Assembly: GCA_017623335.1 (NCBI GenBank)
Contig: JAGAPI010000161.1
Span: 1-20,772, forward strand
Length of the DNA stretch: 20,772 nucleotides
Direction: 5' to 3'
Source of the DNA: Prevotella sp.
GTDB taxonomy: Bacteria > Bacteroidota > Bacteroidia > Bacteroidales > Bacteroidaceae
Position numbers and translations under genes: made by a program. Positions 1 through 8,026 of this stretch are shown here, in pieces. Position 1 is the stretch's first letter, and every line of letters begins with the position of its first letter. The notes below the pieces were generated by a model. It worked only from the letters and a program-made list of their open reading frames with translations. It was not told where the DNA came from and did not search any database.

Positions 1-1
1 C

Positions 2-706
2 CGTCACATCTCACATCTCTACGGACTCTATCCCTCAAACCAGATTTCGCCATACACCAATCCCGAACTGTTCTCTGCCGCCGCCAACACCCTTAGGCAG
101 CGCGGCGACATGGCAACGGGCTGGAGCCTTGGCTGGAAGATTAACTTTTGGGCGAGGATGCTTGACGGCGACCACGCCTTCCGCATAATAAGAAACATGC
201 TTCACCTGCTGCCCGACGACAGCAAGGCTCAGCAATATCCCGACGGCAGAACCTACCCCAACCTGTTCGATGCCCATCCGCCGTTCCAGATTGACGGCAA
301 CTTCGGCTGTGCTGCCGGAGTGTGCGAGATGTTGCTCCAGAGCCACGACGGCGCAGTGCATCTTTTGCCTGCCCTGCCGCGTGAGTGGAAGGACGGCGAG
401 GTTAGAGGACTGCTGGCGCGCGGCGGCTTCGAGGTGGACATGACGTGGAAGAACGGAAAGCTTACCAAGGCAACGGTGCGCTCCACCAAGGGCGGCACGC
501 TCCGCCTGCGCTCCTACGTGCCTCTCAAGGCGAAAGGTCTGCGCGAGGCGAAGGGCGAGTGTGCCAATCCGCTGCTGCAGAGAGCTGCCGTAAAGGCTCC
601 ACTGAAATCAGGCGAGCTGAAGAACTTTGAGCCACTATATATAAATAAGGTGTACGAATATGACATCGACACCAAGGAGGGAAGCAGGATAGTGTTAAGT
701 GTTTAG
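2..706 (+). CDS. GH95 family glycosidase (alpha-L-fucosidase or alpha-L-galactosidase), C-terminal part
   Basis: The reading frame is open from the window edge, so the N-terminal two thirds lie outside; about 234 residues remain. The visible part opens with the GH95 helical-barrel motif [10 protein letters not shown], then [18 protein letters not shown] and [13 protein letters not shown]. The Asp in QIDGNFG (codon 293-295) matches, by family knowledge, the Asp that supports the catalytic asparagines in the Bifidobacterium GH95 enzyme. The last ~130 residues form the family's C-terminal beta-rich region. Family members release terminal alpha-1,2-L-fucose or the related alpha-L-galactose from plant or host glycans by inversion; which one cannot be told from this fragment. 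It is the first visible gene of an operon, with the next start 6 bp after its TAG. Signal peptide and general acid are out of view. Confidence 0.93.
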   Translation, partial: RHISHLYGLYPSNQISPYTNPELFSAAANTLRQRGDMATGWSLGWKINFWARMLDGDHAFRIIRNMLHLLPDDSKAQQYPDGRTYPNLFDAHPPFQIDGNFGCAAGVCEMLLQSHDGAVHLLPALPREWKDGEVRGLLARGGFEVDMTWKNGKLTKATVRSTKGGTLRLRSYVPLKAKGLREAKGECANPLLQRAAVKAPLKSGELKNFEPLYINKVYEYDIDTKEGSRIVLSV

Positions 707-712
707 TGAATT

Positions 713-2644
713 ATGAATTATAAAAACTTTTTATTTACAGTTTTTGCCCTCGGCAGCTGTCTTACTGCTTTGGGCATAGAGCATGAGGTGAGTAGTCCCG
801 ACGGAAAGATTTCGGTGACTGTCAGTGACAACGGAGGTAATCCGCAGTATAGTGTGAGCTACGGCGGCAGGGAGTTCATTGCTCCCTCAGAGCTGGGGCT
901 TGTAACCAGCATCGGCGACTTCAGCCGCGGCATCAGCCTTGGCGATGTCGCGAGGACAAGGGTGAACGACAGCTACAGTCTCAGGAACATCAAGCAGAGC
1001 CGGGTGGACTACGAGGCAAACGAGATGACCGTGCCCGTGATGAAGGACGGCAAGAGCGTGATGGAGATGACTTTCCGCTTGAGCAACCGCGACGTGGCGC
1101 TGCGCTACACCGTGCTGCCCCAGAAAGAAGTGCTGTGCTGTGTGGTGGAGAGCGAGAAGACATCGTTCCGCATGCCACAAGGCACAACCACATTTCTCTG
1201 TCCACAGTCAAAGCCAATGACTGGCTTTGCAGGCACCGCGCCGAGCTATGAAACAAGCCACGGCATCGATGAGCCTACGGGCAAGAACGGCTGGGGCATG
1301 GGCTACACCTTCCCCTGCCTGTTCCGCAACGGCGACAGCGGCTGGACGCTCATTTCCGAGACCGGCACCGACGGCAGCTACTGCGGCTGCCGGCTGATGG
1401 GCGAGGCCGACGGCAACTACAGAATTGGCTTCCCCATGGCGGAGGAGTGCAACGGTTGGGGCGACACCTCAGTGCAGATGGCGCTGCCGGGCAGCACTCC
1501 GTGGCGAACGGTGACCGTGGGCACAACCCTTGCCAACATCGTTGAGACCACCGTGACGTGGGACCTTGTGAAGCCAAAGTACACTGCCTCCTGCAATTAT
1601 GAGTACGGCAAGGGCACATGGTCGTGGATCATTGGCATGGACCCGAGCTGCAACTTCGACGAGCAGCGCCGCTACATCGACTTTGCCGCCGCCATGGGCT
1701 ACCGCTCGGTGCTCGTCGACGCGCTGTGGGACGTGCAGATTGGTTACGACCGCATAGAGGAGCTGGCACGCTACGGACGGCAGAAGGGCGTGGGGCTTTA
1801 TCTGTGGTACAACTCCAACGGCTCGTGGAACCATGCGCCGCAGTCGCCGCGCGGCATAATGAACGACCCGATAAAGCGCAAGGCAGAGATGCAATGGATG
1901 AAGCGCGCGGGAATACTCGGCATAAAGGTTGACTTCTTCGGCGGCGACAAACAGCCGATGATGCAGCTCTACGAGCAGATTCTCACCGATGCCAACGACA
2001 ACGGGCTGCTCGTGATATTCCACGGATGCACGCTGCCCAGGGGATGGGAGCGCATGTATCCCAACTACGCCGCCAGCGAGGCTATACTGGCAAGCGAGAA
2101 TCTGCACTTCTCGCAGGGATTCTGCGACACCGAGGCGCGCCAGTGCGGAGCCATCTATCCTTTCACGCGCAACGTCGTGGGCTCGATGGACTTCGGAGGC
2201 TCGGCGCTCAACAAGTACTACAACGCCGACAACAAGACCGGCTCGCGCCGCATCACCACCGATGTGTATGCACTTGCCACGGCGGTGCTCTTCCAAAGCC
2301 CCGTGCAGCATTTTGCACTCGCTCCCAACAATCTCAGCGACGCTCCGGCATGGGCGATAGACTTTATGAAAAACGTGCCAACGACTTGGGACGAGACGCG
2401 CTTCGTTGACGGCTATCCAGGACAGTATGTTGTCATGGCGCGCCGCTGCGGCGACAAATGGTATGTGGCGGGCATCAATGCCACGGGAAAGACGATGGAG
2501 AAGACGCTCACCCTGCCCATGCTGAAAGCAGGAGAGAAAGTAAGCCTGTATATGAACGGCAGGCAGATTGAGGCAAAGGTGTCGAAGAAAAGCACCATAA
2601 AAATTAGTATGCCTGACAATGGCGGTTTTCTGGTTGTAAAATAA
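713..2644 (+). CDS. GH97 family alpha-glycosidase, probably retaining alpha-galactosidase-type
   Basis: A 643-residue protein with the GH97 plan: signal peptide (1-21), N-terminal beta-sandwich (about 22-285), TIM barrel (about 295-560) and C-terminal beta domain. The barrel carries DALWD (336-340), LYLWYNSNG (362-370), GIKVDFFGGD (403-412) and a Glu-rich AASEAILASE segment (453-462). In this family a beta-4 Asp at KVDF (D407) is the nucleophile of retaining members, while inverting SusB-like enzymes use glutamates and calcium. D407 therefore points to the retaining alpha-galactosidase/L-arabinopyranosidase branch, with E456 or E462 as probable acid/base. A Cys at 16 gives a weak lipobox (LGSC), so surface anchoring is possible but unsure. 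It sits between GH95 and GH127/146 with 6-bp gaps, so it is almost surely co-transcribed and acts on side chains of the same glycan in periplasm or at the outer membrane. Confidence 0.93.
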   Translation: MNYKNFLFTVFALGSCLTALGIEHEVSSPDGKISVTVSDNGGNPQYSVSYGGREFIAPSELGLVTSIGDFSRGISLGDVARTRVNDSYSLRNIKQSRVDYEANEMTVPVMKDGKSVMEMTFRLSNRDVALRYTVLPQKEVLCCVVESEKTSFRMPQGTTTFLCPQSKPMTGFAGTAPSYETSHGIDEPTGKNGWGMGYTFPCLFRNGDSGWTLISETGTDGSYCGCRLMGEADGNYRIGFPMAEECNGWGDTSVQMALPGSTPWRTVTVGTTLANIVETTVTWDLVKPKYTASCNYEYGKGTWSWIIGMDPSCNFDEQRRYIDFAAAMGYRSVLVDALWDVQIGYDRIEELARYGRQKGVGLYLWYNSNGSWNHAPQSPRGIMNDPIKRKAEMQWMKRAGILGIKVDFFGGDKQPMMQLYEQILTDANDNGLLVIFHGCTLPRGWERMYPNYAASEAILASENLHFSQGFCDTEARQCGAIYPFTRNVVGSMDFGGSALNKYYNADNKTGSRRITTDVYALATAVLFQSPVQHFALAPNNLSDAPAWAIDFMKNVPTTWDETRFVDGYPGQYVVMARRCGDKWYVAGINATGKTMEKTLTLPMLKAGEKVSLYMNGRQIEAKVSKKSTIKISMPDNGGFLVVK

Positions 2645-2650
2645 AGAAAT

Positions 2651-5101
2651 ATGACTCGTAAATCAATTAAATTCTCGGTTATTGCCTTTTTTCTTGTCGC
2701 CAGTGGTGACTGTGAGATGAAGGCACAGGACAAGCTCTACGCCAACACATTTCCGCTGGGCAGCGTGAGGCTGCTGGAGGACAGTCCCTTCAAGCACGCC
2801 TGCGACCTTAACATCCAGACCCTGCTGAAGTATGACACCGACCGCCTGCTGGCTCCCTATCTCAAGGAGGCGGGGCTGCCCAAGAAGGCTGAGTGCTTCC
2901 CCAACTGGGACGGGCTCGACGGTCATGTGGGCGGCCATTATCTCACTGCCCTCGCCATACACTATGCAGCCACGGGCAACAGTGAATGCCTGCGCCGCAT
3001 GAACTACATGGTGGACGAGCTGGAGCGCTGTCAGAAGGCTCACGGCAACGGATACGTGGGCGGCGTTCCCAACGGCATGGCGTGCTGGAATGAGATTAAG
3101 AAAGGTAATGTCGGTATAGTGTGGAAATACTGGGTGCCGTGGTACAACGTACACAAGACCTACGCCGGACTGCGCGACGCATGGCTGTATGGCGGCAATG
3201 AGAAGGCACGCCGCATGTTCCTCGACTTCTGCGACTGGGGAATCACCGTCATTTCTCCTTTGAACGACAAGCAGATGGAGCAGATGCTCGACAACGAGTT
3301 TGGAGGAATGGACGAGGTGTATGCCGACGCCTATCAGATGACCGGCGACGCGAAGTATCTCGATGCCGCAAAACGGTTCTCCCACCACTGGCTGCTCGAC
3401 AGTATGGCAAAGGGCGTGGACAATCTCGACAACAAGCACGCCAACACTCAGGTGCCAAAGGTGGTGGGCTATCAGCGCATTGCGGAGCTCAGCGCAGCGG
3501 CAGGGCGCACAGCCGACCACGACCTGTACAAGCGTGCCTCGGAATATTTCTGGCACACCGTGGCCGACACGCGCTCGCTGGCGCTTGGCGGAAACAGCCG
3601 CCGCGAGCATTTCGCAGCTGCCGACGACTGCATGAGCTACGTGGACGACAGGGAGGGACCGGAGTCGTGCAACACCAACAACATGATGAAGCTCACCGAG
3701 GGACTGTTCCGCATGACGCCCGATGCTGCTTACGCCGATTTCTACGAGCGCGCCATGCTCAACCATATTCTCTCCACCCAGCATCCTGAGCACGGAGGTT
3801 ATGTGTATTTCACCCCTGCCCGCCCTGCCCACTACCGCGTTTACTCCGCCCCCAACAGCGCCATGTGGTGCTGCGTGGGCACGGGCATGGAGAACCACGG
3901 CAAGTATGGCGAGTTTATCTACACTCATGCCGGCGACTCGCTGTTTGTGAATCTCTTCACAGCCTCGGAACTTAGCTGGCAGGAGCGCGGACTGCGCCTG
4001 ACGCAGCAGACTACTTTCCCGTACAGCGACAAGGTGAGGCTGACCGTGAGCGTGAGGAAGCCTGTGAGGATGAAGCTCATGATACGCCACCCGCAGTGGT
4101 GCGCCGACGGAGCGATGACCGCCGTCTGCCGCGGCAAGGACTATGCCGCAGGCTCCGCCGCGTCGTCTTACTTCTGCATCGACCGCAAGTGGAAGGACGG
4201 CGACGTGATAGAGCTTACCATGCCCATGCAGGTGAGGATTGAGCAGCTGCCAAACGTTCCAAATTACATTGCCGTGATGCGCGGTCCGGTGCTCATGAGC
4301 GCACGCATGGGAACGGACGGACTTACGGGGCTCGTTGCCGACGACAGCCGCTGGGGACACATAGCCCACGGTCCGCTGGTGTCGCTTTTCGACACGCCGG
4401 TGATAGTTGGCGACCGCAGCGACATACTTAAAAAACTGAACAACATGCAGCCCGTGGCTGGAAAGCCGATGTGCTACACCGTGCCGGGGCTCTTCGACGG
4501 AAAGTTCAAGGACCTGGTGCTTGAGCCCTTCTTCACCCTGCACGACTGCCGCTACATGATGTACTGGCTGTCGATGACCAAGGACGAATATGCACGGCAC
4601 AAGGCTGCGGTGATGGAGCAGGAGCGCCAGAAGCTGGAGCTCGACCGCCGCACCGTAGACGCCGTAATCATGGGCGAGCAGCAGCCAGAGGCCGACCACT
4701 ACATGGCGCAGGACCGCACGTCGACGGGCAACACCGGCGGCGAGGCTTGGCGCGAGGCGCGCGACGGCGGATATTTTGAATACAGGATGAACACGGGAGG
4801 GCTTGACAGCCTGATTCTCCACGTGCGTTGCCGCGGCAGCGAGGCGAATAATCAGCCGCGCGGGCTGGAGCTGCTCGTCGACGGCAAGGTGATTGCCGCT
4901 GGCGACAGGTTTAATGCCGCTGATGGCGCAGGACAGAATGCCGACGGCGGGACGCTGAACGTGGAGTGCCCCGTACCCGCAGAGCTTCTCAGGGATAAGA
5001 AGAGCGTCACCGTGACCTTCCGCAGCCGCAAGGGCACTGCCACGGGCAAGATTCTCCGTGTGAGACTGCTCAAACCGGAACAGAGCGTCCCCAAACCGTA
5101 A
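2651..5101 (+). CDS. GH127/GH146 (DUF1680) beta-L-arabinofuranosidase
   Basis: The 816-residue product begins with a signal peptide ending near KAQ (26). The (alpha/alpha)6 barrel follows (about 35-430), with FPNWDGLDGHVGGHYLTALA near 83-102. The family's zinc-thiolate site is complete: ExC at E338/C340 and the CC pair C407/C408. E319 in SRREHF is the likely acid/base. In this family a zinc-bound cysteine (here by position C407) is the nucleophile, giving retaining release of beta-L-arabinofuranose. Two beta domains follow, and residues ~670-816 form an extra C-terminal sandwich, common in long Bacteroidetes GH146-like proteins. GH127 and GH146 cannot be separated confidently by eye. The start is 6 bp after the GH97 stop. 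The gene avoids TTA, CTA and TCA so strictly that the opposite strand is open for 813 codons; that antisense frame is not a gene. Confidence 0.94.
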   Translation: MTRKSIKFSVIAFFLVASGDCEMKAQDKLYANTFPLGSVRLLEDSPFKHACDLNIQTLLKYDTDRLLAPYLKEAGLPKKAECFPNWDGLDGHVGGHYLTALAIHYAATGNSECLRRMNYMVDELERCQKAHGNGYVGGVPNGMACWNEIKKGNVGIVWKYWVPWYNVHKTYAGLRDAWLYGGNEKARRMFLDFCDWGITVISPLNDKQMEQMLDNEFGGMDEVYADAYQMTGDAKYLDAAKRFSHHWLLDSMAKGVDNLDNKHANTQVPKVVGYQRIAELSAAAGRTADHDLYKRASEYFWHTVADTRSLALGGNSRREHFAAADDCMSYVDDREGPESCNTNNMMKLTEGLFRMTPDAAYADFYERAMLNHILSTQHPEHGGYVYFTPARPAHYRVYSAPNSAMWCCVGTGMENHGKYGEFIYTHAGDSLFVNLFTASELSWQERGLRLTQQTTFPYSDKVRLTVSVRKPVRMKLMIRHPQWCADGAMTAVCRGKDYAAGSAASSYFCIDRKWKDGDVIELTMPMQVRIEQLPNVPNYIAVMRGPVLMSARMGTDGLTGLVADDSRWGHIAHGPLVSLFDTPVIVGDRSDILKKLNNMQPVAGKPMCYTVPGLFDGKFKDLVLEPFFTLHDCRYMMYWLSMTKDEYARHKAAVMEQERQKLELDRRTVDAVIMGEQQPEADHYMAQDRTSTGNTGGEAWREARDGGYFEYRMNTGGLDSLILHVRCRGSEANNQPRGLELLVDGKVIAAGDRFNAADGAGQNADGGTLNVECPVPAELLRDKKSVTVTFRSRKGTATGKILRVRLLKPEQSVPKP

Positions 5102-5387
5102 CAATAAAGTTTGCGGAAACAGAATAAGCTAACAGATAATTAATGTAATTACAACAATAGTGTTTTTTTGAACAGTAATGACCGGAAATAAACCATAAAT
5201 GACCAATAAAATAATATTATAGTGGCGATGCCACCAATAAACATAAATTTTTGGCAATTATTTGCTTTAGCAAACATTATTATTTATGAATATTTTTGGT
5301 TCATTCCTGGTTATTACTGTTGAAAAGAAAACCAGCAGAGTAGTTGCTGATTAATAAATAATAACTAATAATTAATAACTGAAAAAA
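5102..5387. other. AT-rich structured intergenic region between GH127/146 and GH43
   Basis: This 286-bp gap has no credible gene. It is much more AT-rich than the flanking genes, and its middle (5163-5329) folds on itself as a nested inverted repeat listed separately. A TAnnTTTG-type box (TATTTTTG, 5291-5298) lies inside the right arm but has no TTG at the expected 19-21 bp upstream, so a promoter for GH43 is only weakly supported. The last ~40 bp are TAAT-rich and lead to the GTG start at 5388. Confidence 0.7.
5163..5329. repeat. Large nested inverted repeat (candidate structured RNA or miniature element)
   Basis: The arms 5171-5195 and 5297-5321 pair over 25 positions with 21 Watson-Crick pairs, two G-T pairs and two A-C mismatches. 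After one mismatch (5170/5322) the stem continues outward as a T-run against an A-rich run (5163-5169 with 5323-5329). Inside are two further hairpins: GTGGC-GAT-GCCAC (5222-5234, widened by TTAT/ATAA at 5217-5220 and 5237-5240), and CATAAAT (5242-5248) with ATTTATG (5282-5288), which encloses TTTGC-TTTA-GCAAA (5261-5274). The fold is a three-way junction. No target-site duplication and no U-tract after the outer stem on either strand were seen, so it is not a plain terminator. Confidence 0.75.
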
Positions 5388-7061
5388 GTGAAAGTAAGAA
5401 AATTTCTTCTGACAGCTGCCGCGATGATTGCGGCGAGTGCCGCCAACGCGGAAGGCACGGCAAAGTTTGGCTACTTCAACTACAGCGGCAATGATGCGCG
5501 ATTTGCTAAGCAGTACGATGCAAGCCGCCAGTTTCTTAACCCTGTGATGGCGGGATTCTACCCCGACCCTTCAATATGCCGCAAGGGTGACACCTATTAT
5601 CTCGTGAACTCGTCGTTTTCGTTCTTCCCCGGTGTGCCCATCTTCAAGAGCCGCGACCTGGTGAACTGGAAGCAGATTGGCCATGTGCTCGACCGTGACA
5701 GCCAGCTGCCGCTGCGCCGTCAGAATGTGAGCGGAGGCATCTTTGCGCCGGCAATATCCTACAACGAGAAGAACAAGACGTTCTACATGATTACCACAAA
5801 CGTGGGCGCAGGCAACTTTTACGTGAAATCCACCGACCCCGAGAAGGGCTGGAGCGAGCCTATCTATCTGCCTAAGGTAGGGGGCATCGACCCCTCGTTC
5901 TTCTTCGACAAGGACGGCCGCGGATATATCGTGAACAACGACGAGCCCATTGGCGGTCACGACTACGAGGGACAGCGCTCCATAATGCTCCACTACTTCG
6001 ACGTGAAGGGCGACAGCGTGGTGGGCGACCAGATTGAGATTCTGCGCGGCGGCACCCACGTGCAGGAGCATCCCATCTGGATTGAAGGACCCCACATGTT
6101 CAAGGTCGGCAAATACTATTATCTGATGTGCGCCGAGGGCGGCACGGGCGAGTGGCACAGCGAGGTTATCCTGCGCGCCAAGAAGCCCGAGGGACCTTGG
6201 GAGGAATTTAGCGGAAACCCCATACTTACTCAGCGCACGGGGCTCGACGAGAGCCGCGACGACTATGTGTCGAGCGCAGGTCACGCCGACATCGTGCAGG
6301 GTCCCAAGGGCGACTGGTGGGCCGTGTTCCTCGGATGCCGTCCCTACGACAAGAAGAAGTACTACAACACCGGCCGCGACACCTATCTGCTGCCCGTAAC
6401 CTGGAAAGACGGATGGCCGGTGATACTTGAGAAGGGCAAGGTGGTGCCTACTGTTGTTGACAAGCTTGGCTTGCAACCAATAGAGGGACTTCACAACACG
6501 GGCAACTTCAGCTACACCGACCGCTTCGACGCTCCGCAGCTCGACATGCGCTGGATGTTCCTCCGCAACATCGAGAAACCTTTCCACAAGGTGGGCAACG
6601 GACTGGAAATCACTCCGCTGCCGGTGAACATCACCCAGCGCGAGAATCTCTCGGCTGTGTTCTGCCGCCAGCAGCACACCAAGTTCTCGGCAGAGACCAG
6701 CCTCACGTTCACTCCTTCGTCAGACAAGGACTTCGCCGGCTTTGCCCTGCTGCAGAACGAGGACTACAACTTCACCTTCGGCAAGACAATCTTCGAGGGC
6801 AAGCCTGCCGTGGTGGTGATGCGCCGCGAAAAGGTTACAATGCCCCTCGGCTCGCTTGTAATCGCCCCAGAGCAGATGAACCAGCCCGTGCGCCTGAAGA
6901 TTGAGGGCGACGGCGGTCTCTACAACTTCTACGCCGCCATCGGCAACGGCGACTGGCAGCTTATAGTAAGAGGTGCCGACGCGTCAAACCTCACCACAAA
7001 CAAGAGCGGCGGCTTCATCGGCGCCTGCATCGGACTTTACGCCACTTCAAAGGCGCAGTGA
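5388..7061 (+). CDS. GH43 family beta-xylosidase / alpha-L-arabinofuranosidase, exported
   Basis: The start is GTG: only from 5388 does the product gain a full signal peptide (KVRK n-region, Ala-rich core, cleavage near ANA-EG, residue 21); the next in-frame ATG cuts into the hydrophobic core. The five-bladed propeller spans about 48-350 and has the family triad: base D60 in FYPDPS, pKa-modulating D168 in GGIDPSFFF, and general acid E233 in WIEGPHM. A concanavalin-like beta-sandwich follows (about 370-557), as in two-domain GH43 xylosidases/arabinofuranosidases. The reaction is inverting release of terminal xylose or arabinofuranose. Subfamily (10, 11 or 12-like) is a guess. The protein stops at GLYATSKAQ, earlier than family members that normally continue with a final beta strand of ADFDWF type, so the 3' end may be frameshifted. 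It is separated from the upstream operon by 286 bp. Confidence 0.93.
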   Translation: MKVRKFLLTAAAMIAASAANAEGTAKFGYFNYSGNDARFAKQYDASRQFLNPVMAGFYPDPSICRKGDTYYLVNSSFSFFPGVPIFKSRDLVNWKQIGHVLDRDSQLPLRRQNVSGGIFAPAISYNEKNKTFYMITTNVGAGNFYVKSTDPEKGWSEPIYLPKVGGIDPSFFFDKDGRGYIVNNDEPIGGHDYEGQRSIMLHYFDVKGDSVVGDQIEILRGGTHVQEHPIWIEGPHMFKVGKYYYLMCAEGGTGEWHSEVILRAKKPEGPWEEFSGNPILTQRTGLDESRDDYVSSAGHADIVQGPKGDWWAVFLGCRPYDKKKYYNTGRDTYLLPVTWKDGWPVILEKGKVVPTVVDKLGLQPIEGLHNTGNFSYTDRFDAPQLDMRWMFLRNIEKPFHKVGNGLEITPLPVNITQRENLSAVFCRQQHTKFSAETSLTFTPSSDKDFAGFALLQNEDYNFTFGKTIFEGKPAVVVMRREKVTMPLGSLVIAPEQMNQPVRLKIEGDGGLYNFYAAIGNGDWQLIVRGADASNLTTNKSGGFIGACIGLYATSKAQ

Positions 7062-7110
7062 AAATGCCCTGGCCCGGGCTTTGAAAAAGTCCACGGTAAG
7101 GTTTAGAAAA

Positions 7111-7216
7111 TTCTCTAGCGCTAGAGAAAAAATTCTGTAGCGCTAGAAAAATAATTCTGTAGCGCTAGAGAAATAAAAATCTATGTATAGAAAAATAATT
7201 CTCTAGGTCTAGAGAA
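7111..7216. repeat. Five palindromic repeats in exact 22-bp phase
   Basis: The first unit is a perfect 18-bp palindrome, TTCTCTAGCGCTAGAGAA (7111-7128). Units 2 (7133-7150) and 3 (7155-7172) keep the TAGCGCTAG core with changed arms. Unit 4 (7180-7191) is a decayed TCTAT-GT-ATAGA. Unit 5 (7199-7216) is TTCTCTAGGTCTAGAGAA. All five centres fall exactly 22 bp apart (7119.5, 7141.5, 7163.5, 7185.5, 7207.5), about two helical turns, with A/T-rich spacers of 4 bp between full-length units. CTAG, usually a rare tetranucleotide in bacteria, occurs six times. Confidence 0.9.
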
Positions 7217-7242
7217 AAAATAAAACTCCCGTTAATACATAA

Positions 7243-7279
7243 TGAAGGCTGGATTCTCTGTCAGGAAATCCAGCCTTCA
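7243..7279. terminator. Bidirectional intrinsic terminator-like hairpin
   Basis: A perfect 13-bp stem, TGAAGGCTGGATT (7243-7255) against AATCCAGCCTTCA (7267-7279), closes an 11-base loop. It sits between two convergent genes. Reading + it is followed by TGTGTTTT; reading minus, a T-rich tract comes about 20 bases later. The position fits shared termination of GH43 and the membrane-protein operon. Confidence 0.75.
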
Positions 7280-7319
7280 CTGTGTTTTGCCGCAGGGATG
7301 TTGCGGGCAATGCCTTTAT

Positions 7320-8015
7320 TTAAATCTCTGTCACGGGCTGGCCGAAGTCATTCACGTTGTCCTTCAGCTGATAGTAGGCGATAACCATCATGAAGACTGC
7401 CATCACGGCGGTGAATATCGCTCCAATGCAGCAGCAGACAAATCCTACTACGTTTATCAGAAGGGCAACAATCAGCAGTCCGAACAGGCTCCAGAAATTT
7501 CCGCTCGTCATGGCCCAGCTCTTCTTGAATGCCTCGGTCAGTTCGGTTTCGGGCTCGTCTAATAATATAAAAGGTGTAAACATCAGGCGCACGCCGATGA
7601 TGATGCCGGGAATGATGCAGCAGATAAGTCCCACCCACACCAAAATGCAGTAGGCAATGCATGCGGCAATGAACTTCACGTAGGTTGCAAGCGGCATCTT
7701 GTAGGCCGAAGTGTCTGCTTTCTGCCCGTTGTAGGCATTGAGCGACATCTTGTAAAGACCTGCATAGATGATATACTGCACGATGTATGCCACGAGGGTG
7801 AACACGCCGAAGCTGTTGGAAATTATTTCAGCATACATATTAATCAACTCCTCAAACGTCATGCCCGAAGTGTTGTAGTCTACCGTTGGAGCAGTTAAAC
7901 TGCTGATGGCCGACACAACGATGCTTGTCACGAGCACAATAATGCACATGATCCAGTTTTTGGTGGTGAGATCCCATGCGCCACCGACGCATTTGTTGAT
8001 AGAAATTTTGTTCAT
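7320..8015 (-). CDS. YciC/DUF975-like integral membrane protein
   Basis: The product is 231 residues from the ATG at 8013-8015 (MNKISINK). The same frame is open upstream to 8315, but that part overlaps the DUF2752 gene and reads as low-quality sequence, so the short start is preferred. About five to six hydrophobic segments are visible: near 23-45 (IMCIIVLVTSIVVSAISSL), 72-95, 119-150 (CIAYCILVWVGLICCIIPGIIIG) and two in the last 60 residues. The segment CCIIPGIIIGVRLMFTPFILLDE followed by AFKKSW and a W-rich helix is the pattern of YciC/DUF975 and glycerophosphodiesterase-membrane-domain proteins. Function is unknown; these are inner-membrane proteins with no assigned chemistry. It follows the DUF2752 gene by 11 bp on the same strand, so the two are co-transcribed. 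Confidence 0.82.
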   Translation of the reverse strand: MNKISINKCVGGAWDLTTKNWIMCIIVLVTSIVVSAISSLTAPTVDYNTSGMTFEELINMYAEIISNSFGVFTLVAYIVQYIIYAGLYKMSLNAYNGQKADTSAYKMPLATYVKFIAACIAYCILVWVGLICCIIPGIIIGVRLMFTPFILLDEPETELTEAFKKSWAMTSGNFWSLFGLLIVALLINVVGFVCCCIGAIFTAVMAVFMMVIAYYQLKDNVNDFGQPVTEI

Positions 8016-8026
8016 AAGTTTATAAT

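Larger units (their letters stand above)
7062..7319. other. Convergent intergenic region with palindrome array and terminator
   Basis: This is the 258-bp gap between the convergent GH43 and membrane-protein genes. It holds no credible ORF. From left to right: a GC-rich GCCCGGGC palindrome near 7072-7079, five palindromes at 22-bp spacing (7111-7216), and a 13-bp-stem hairpin (7243-7279). The last two are listed separately. Confidence 0.75.

Noticed and set aside
2663..5104. 813-codon open frame antisense to the GH127/146 gene
   Set aside because: Its codon boundaries coincide with those of the sense gene, so it stays open simply because the sense gene avoids TTA, CTA and TCA codons. The translation has no recognisable domain and is rich in His, Val and Ala as expected from reversed codons. 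The antisense frames at 1469-2311 and 5571-6677 have the same cause.
5291..5298. TATTTTTG as the GH43 promoter -7 box
   Set aside because: No TTG element lies 19-21 bp upstream and the box is inside the inverted-repeat arm, so I did not list it as a promoter.
7111..7216. CRISPR-like array
   Set aside because: The repeats are 18 bp, the spacers only 4 bp and A/T-rich, the units are full palindromes, and no cas gene is nearby.
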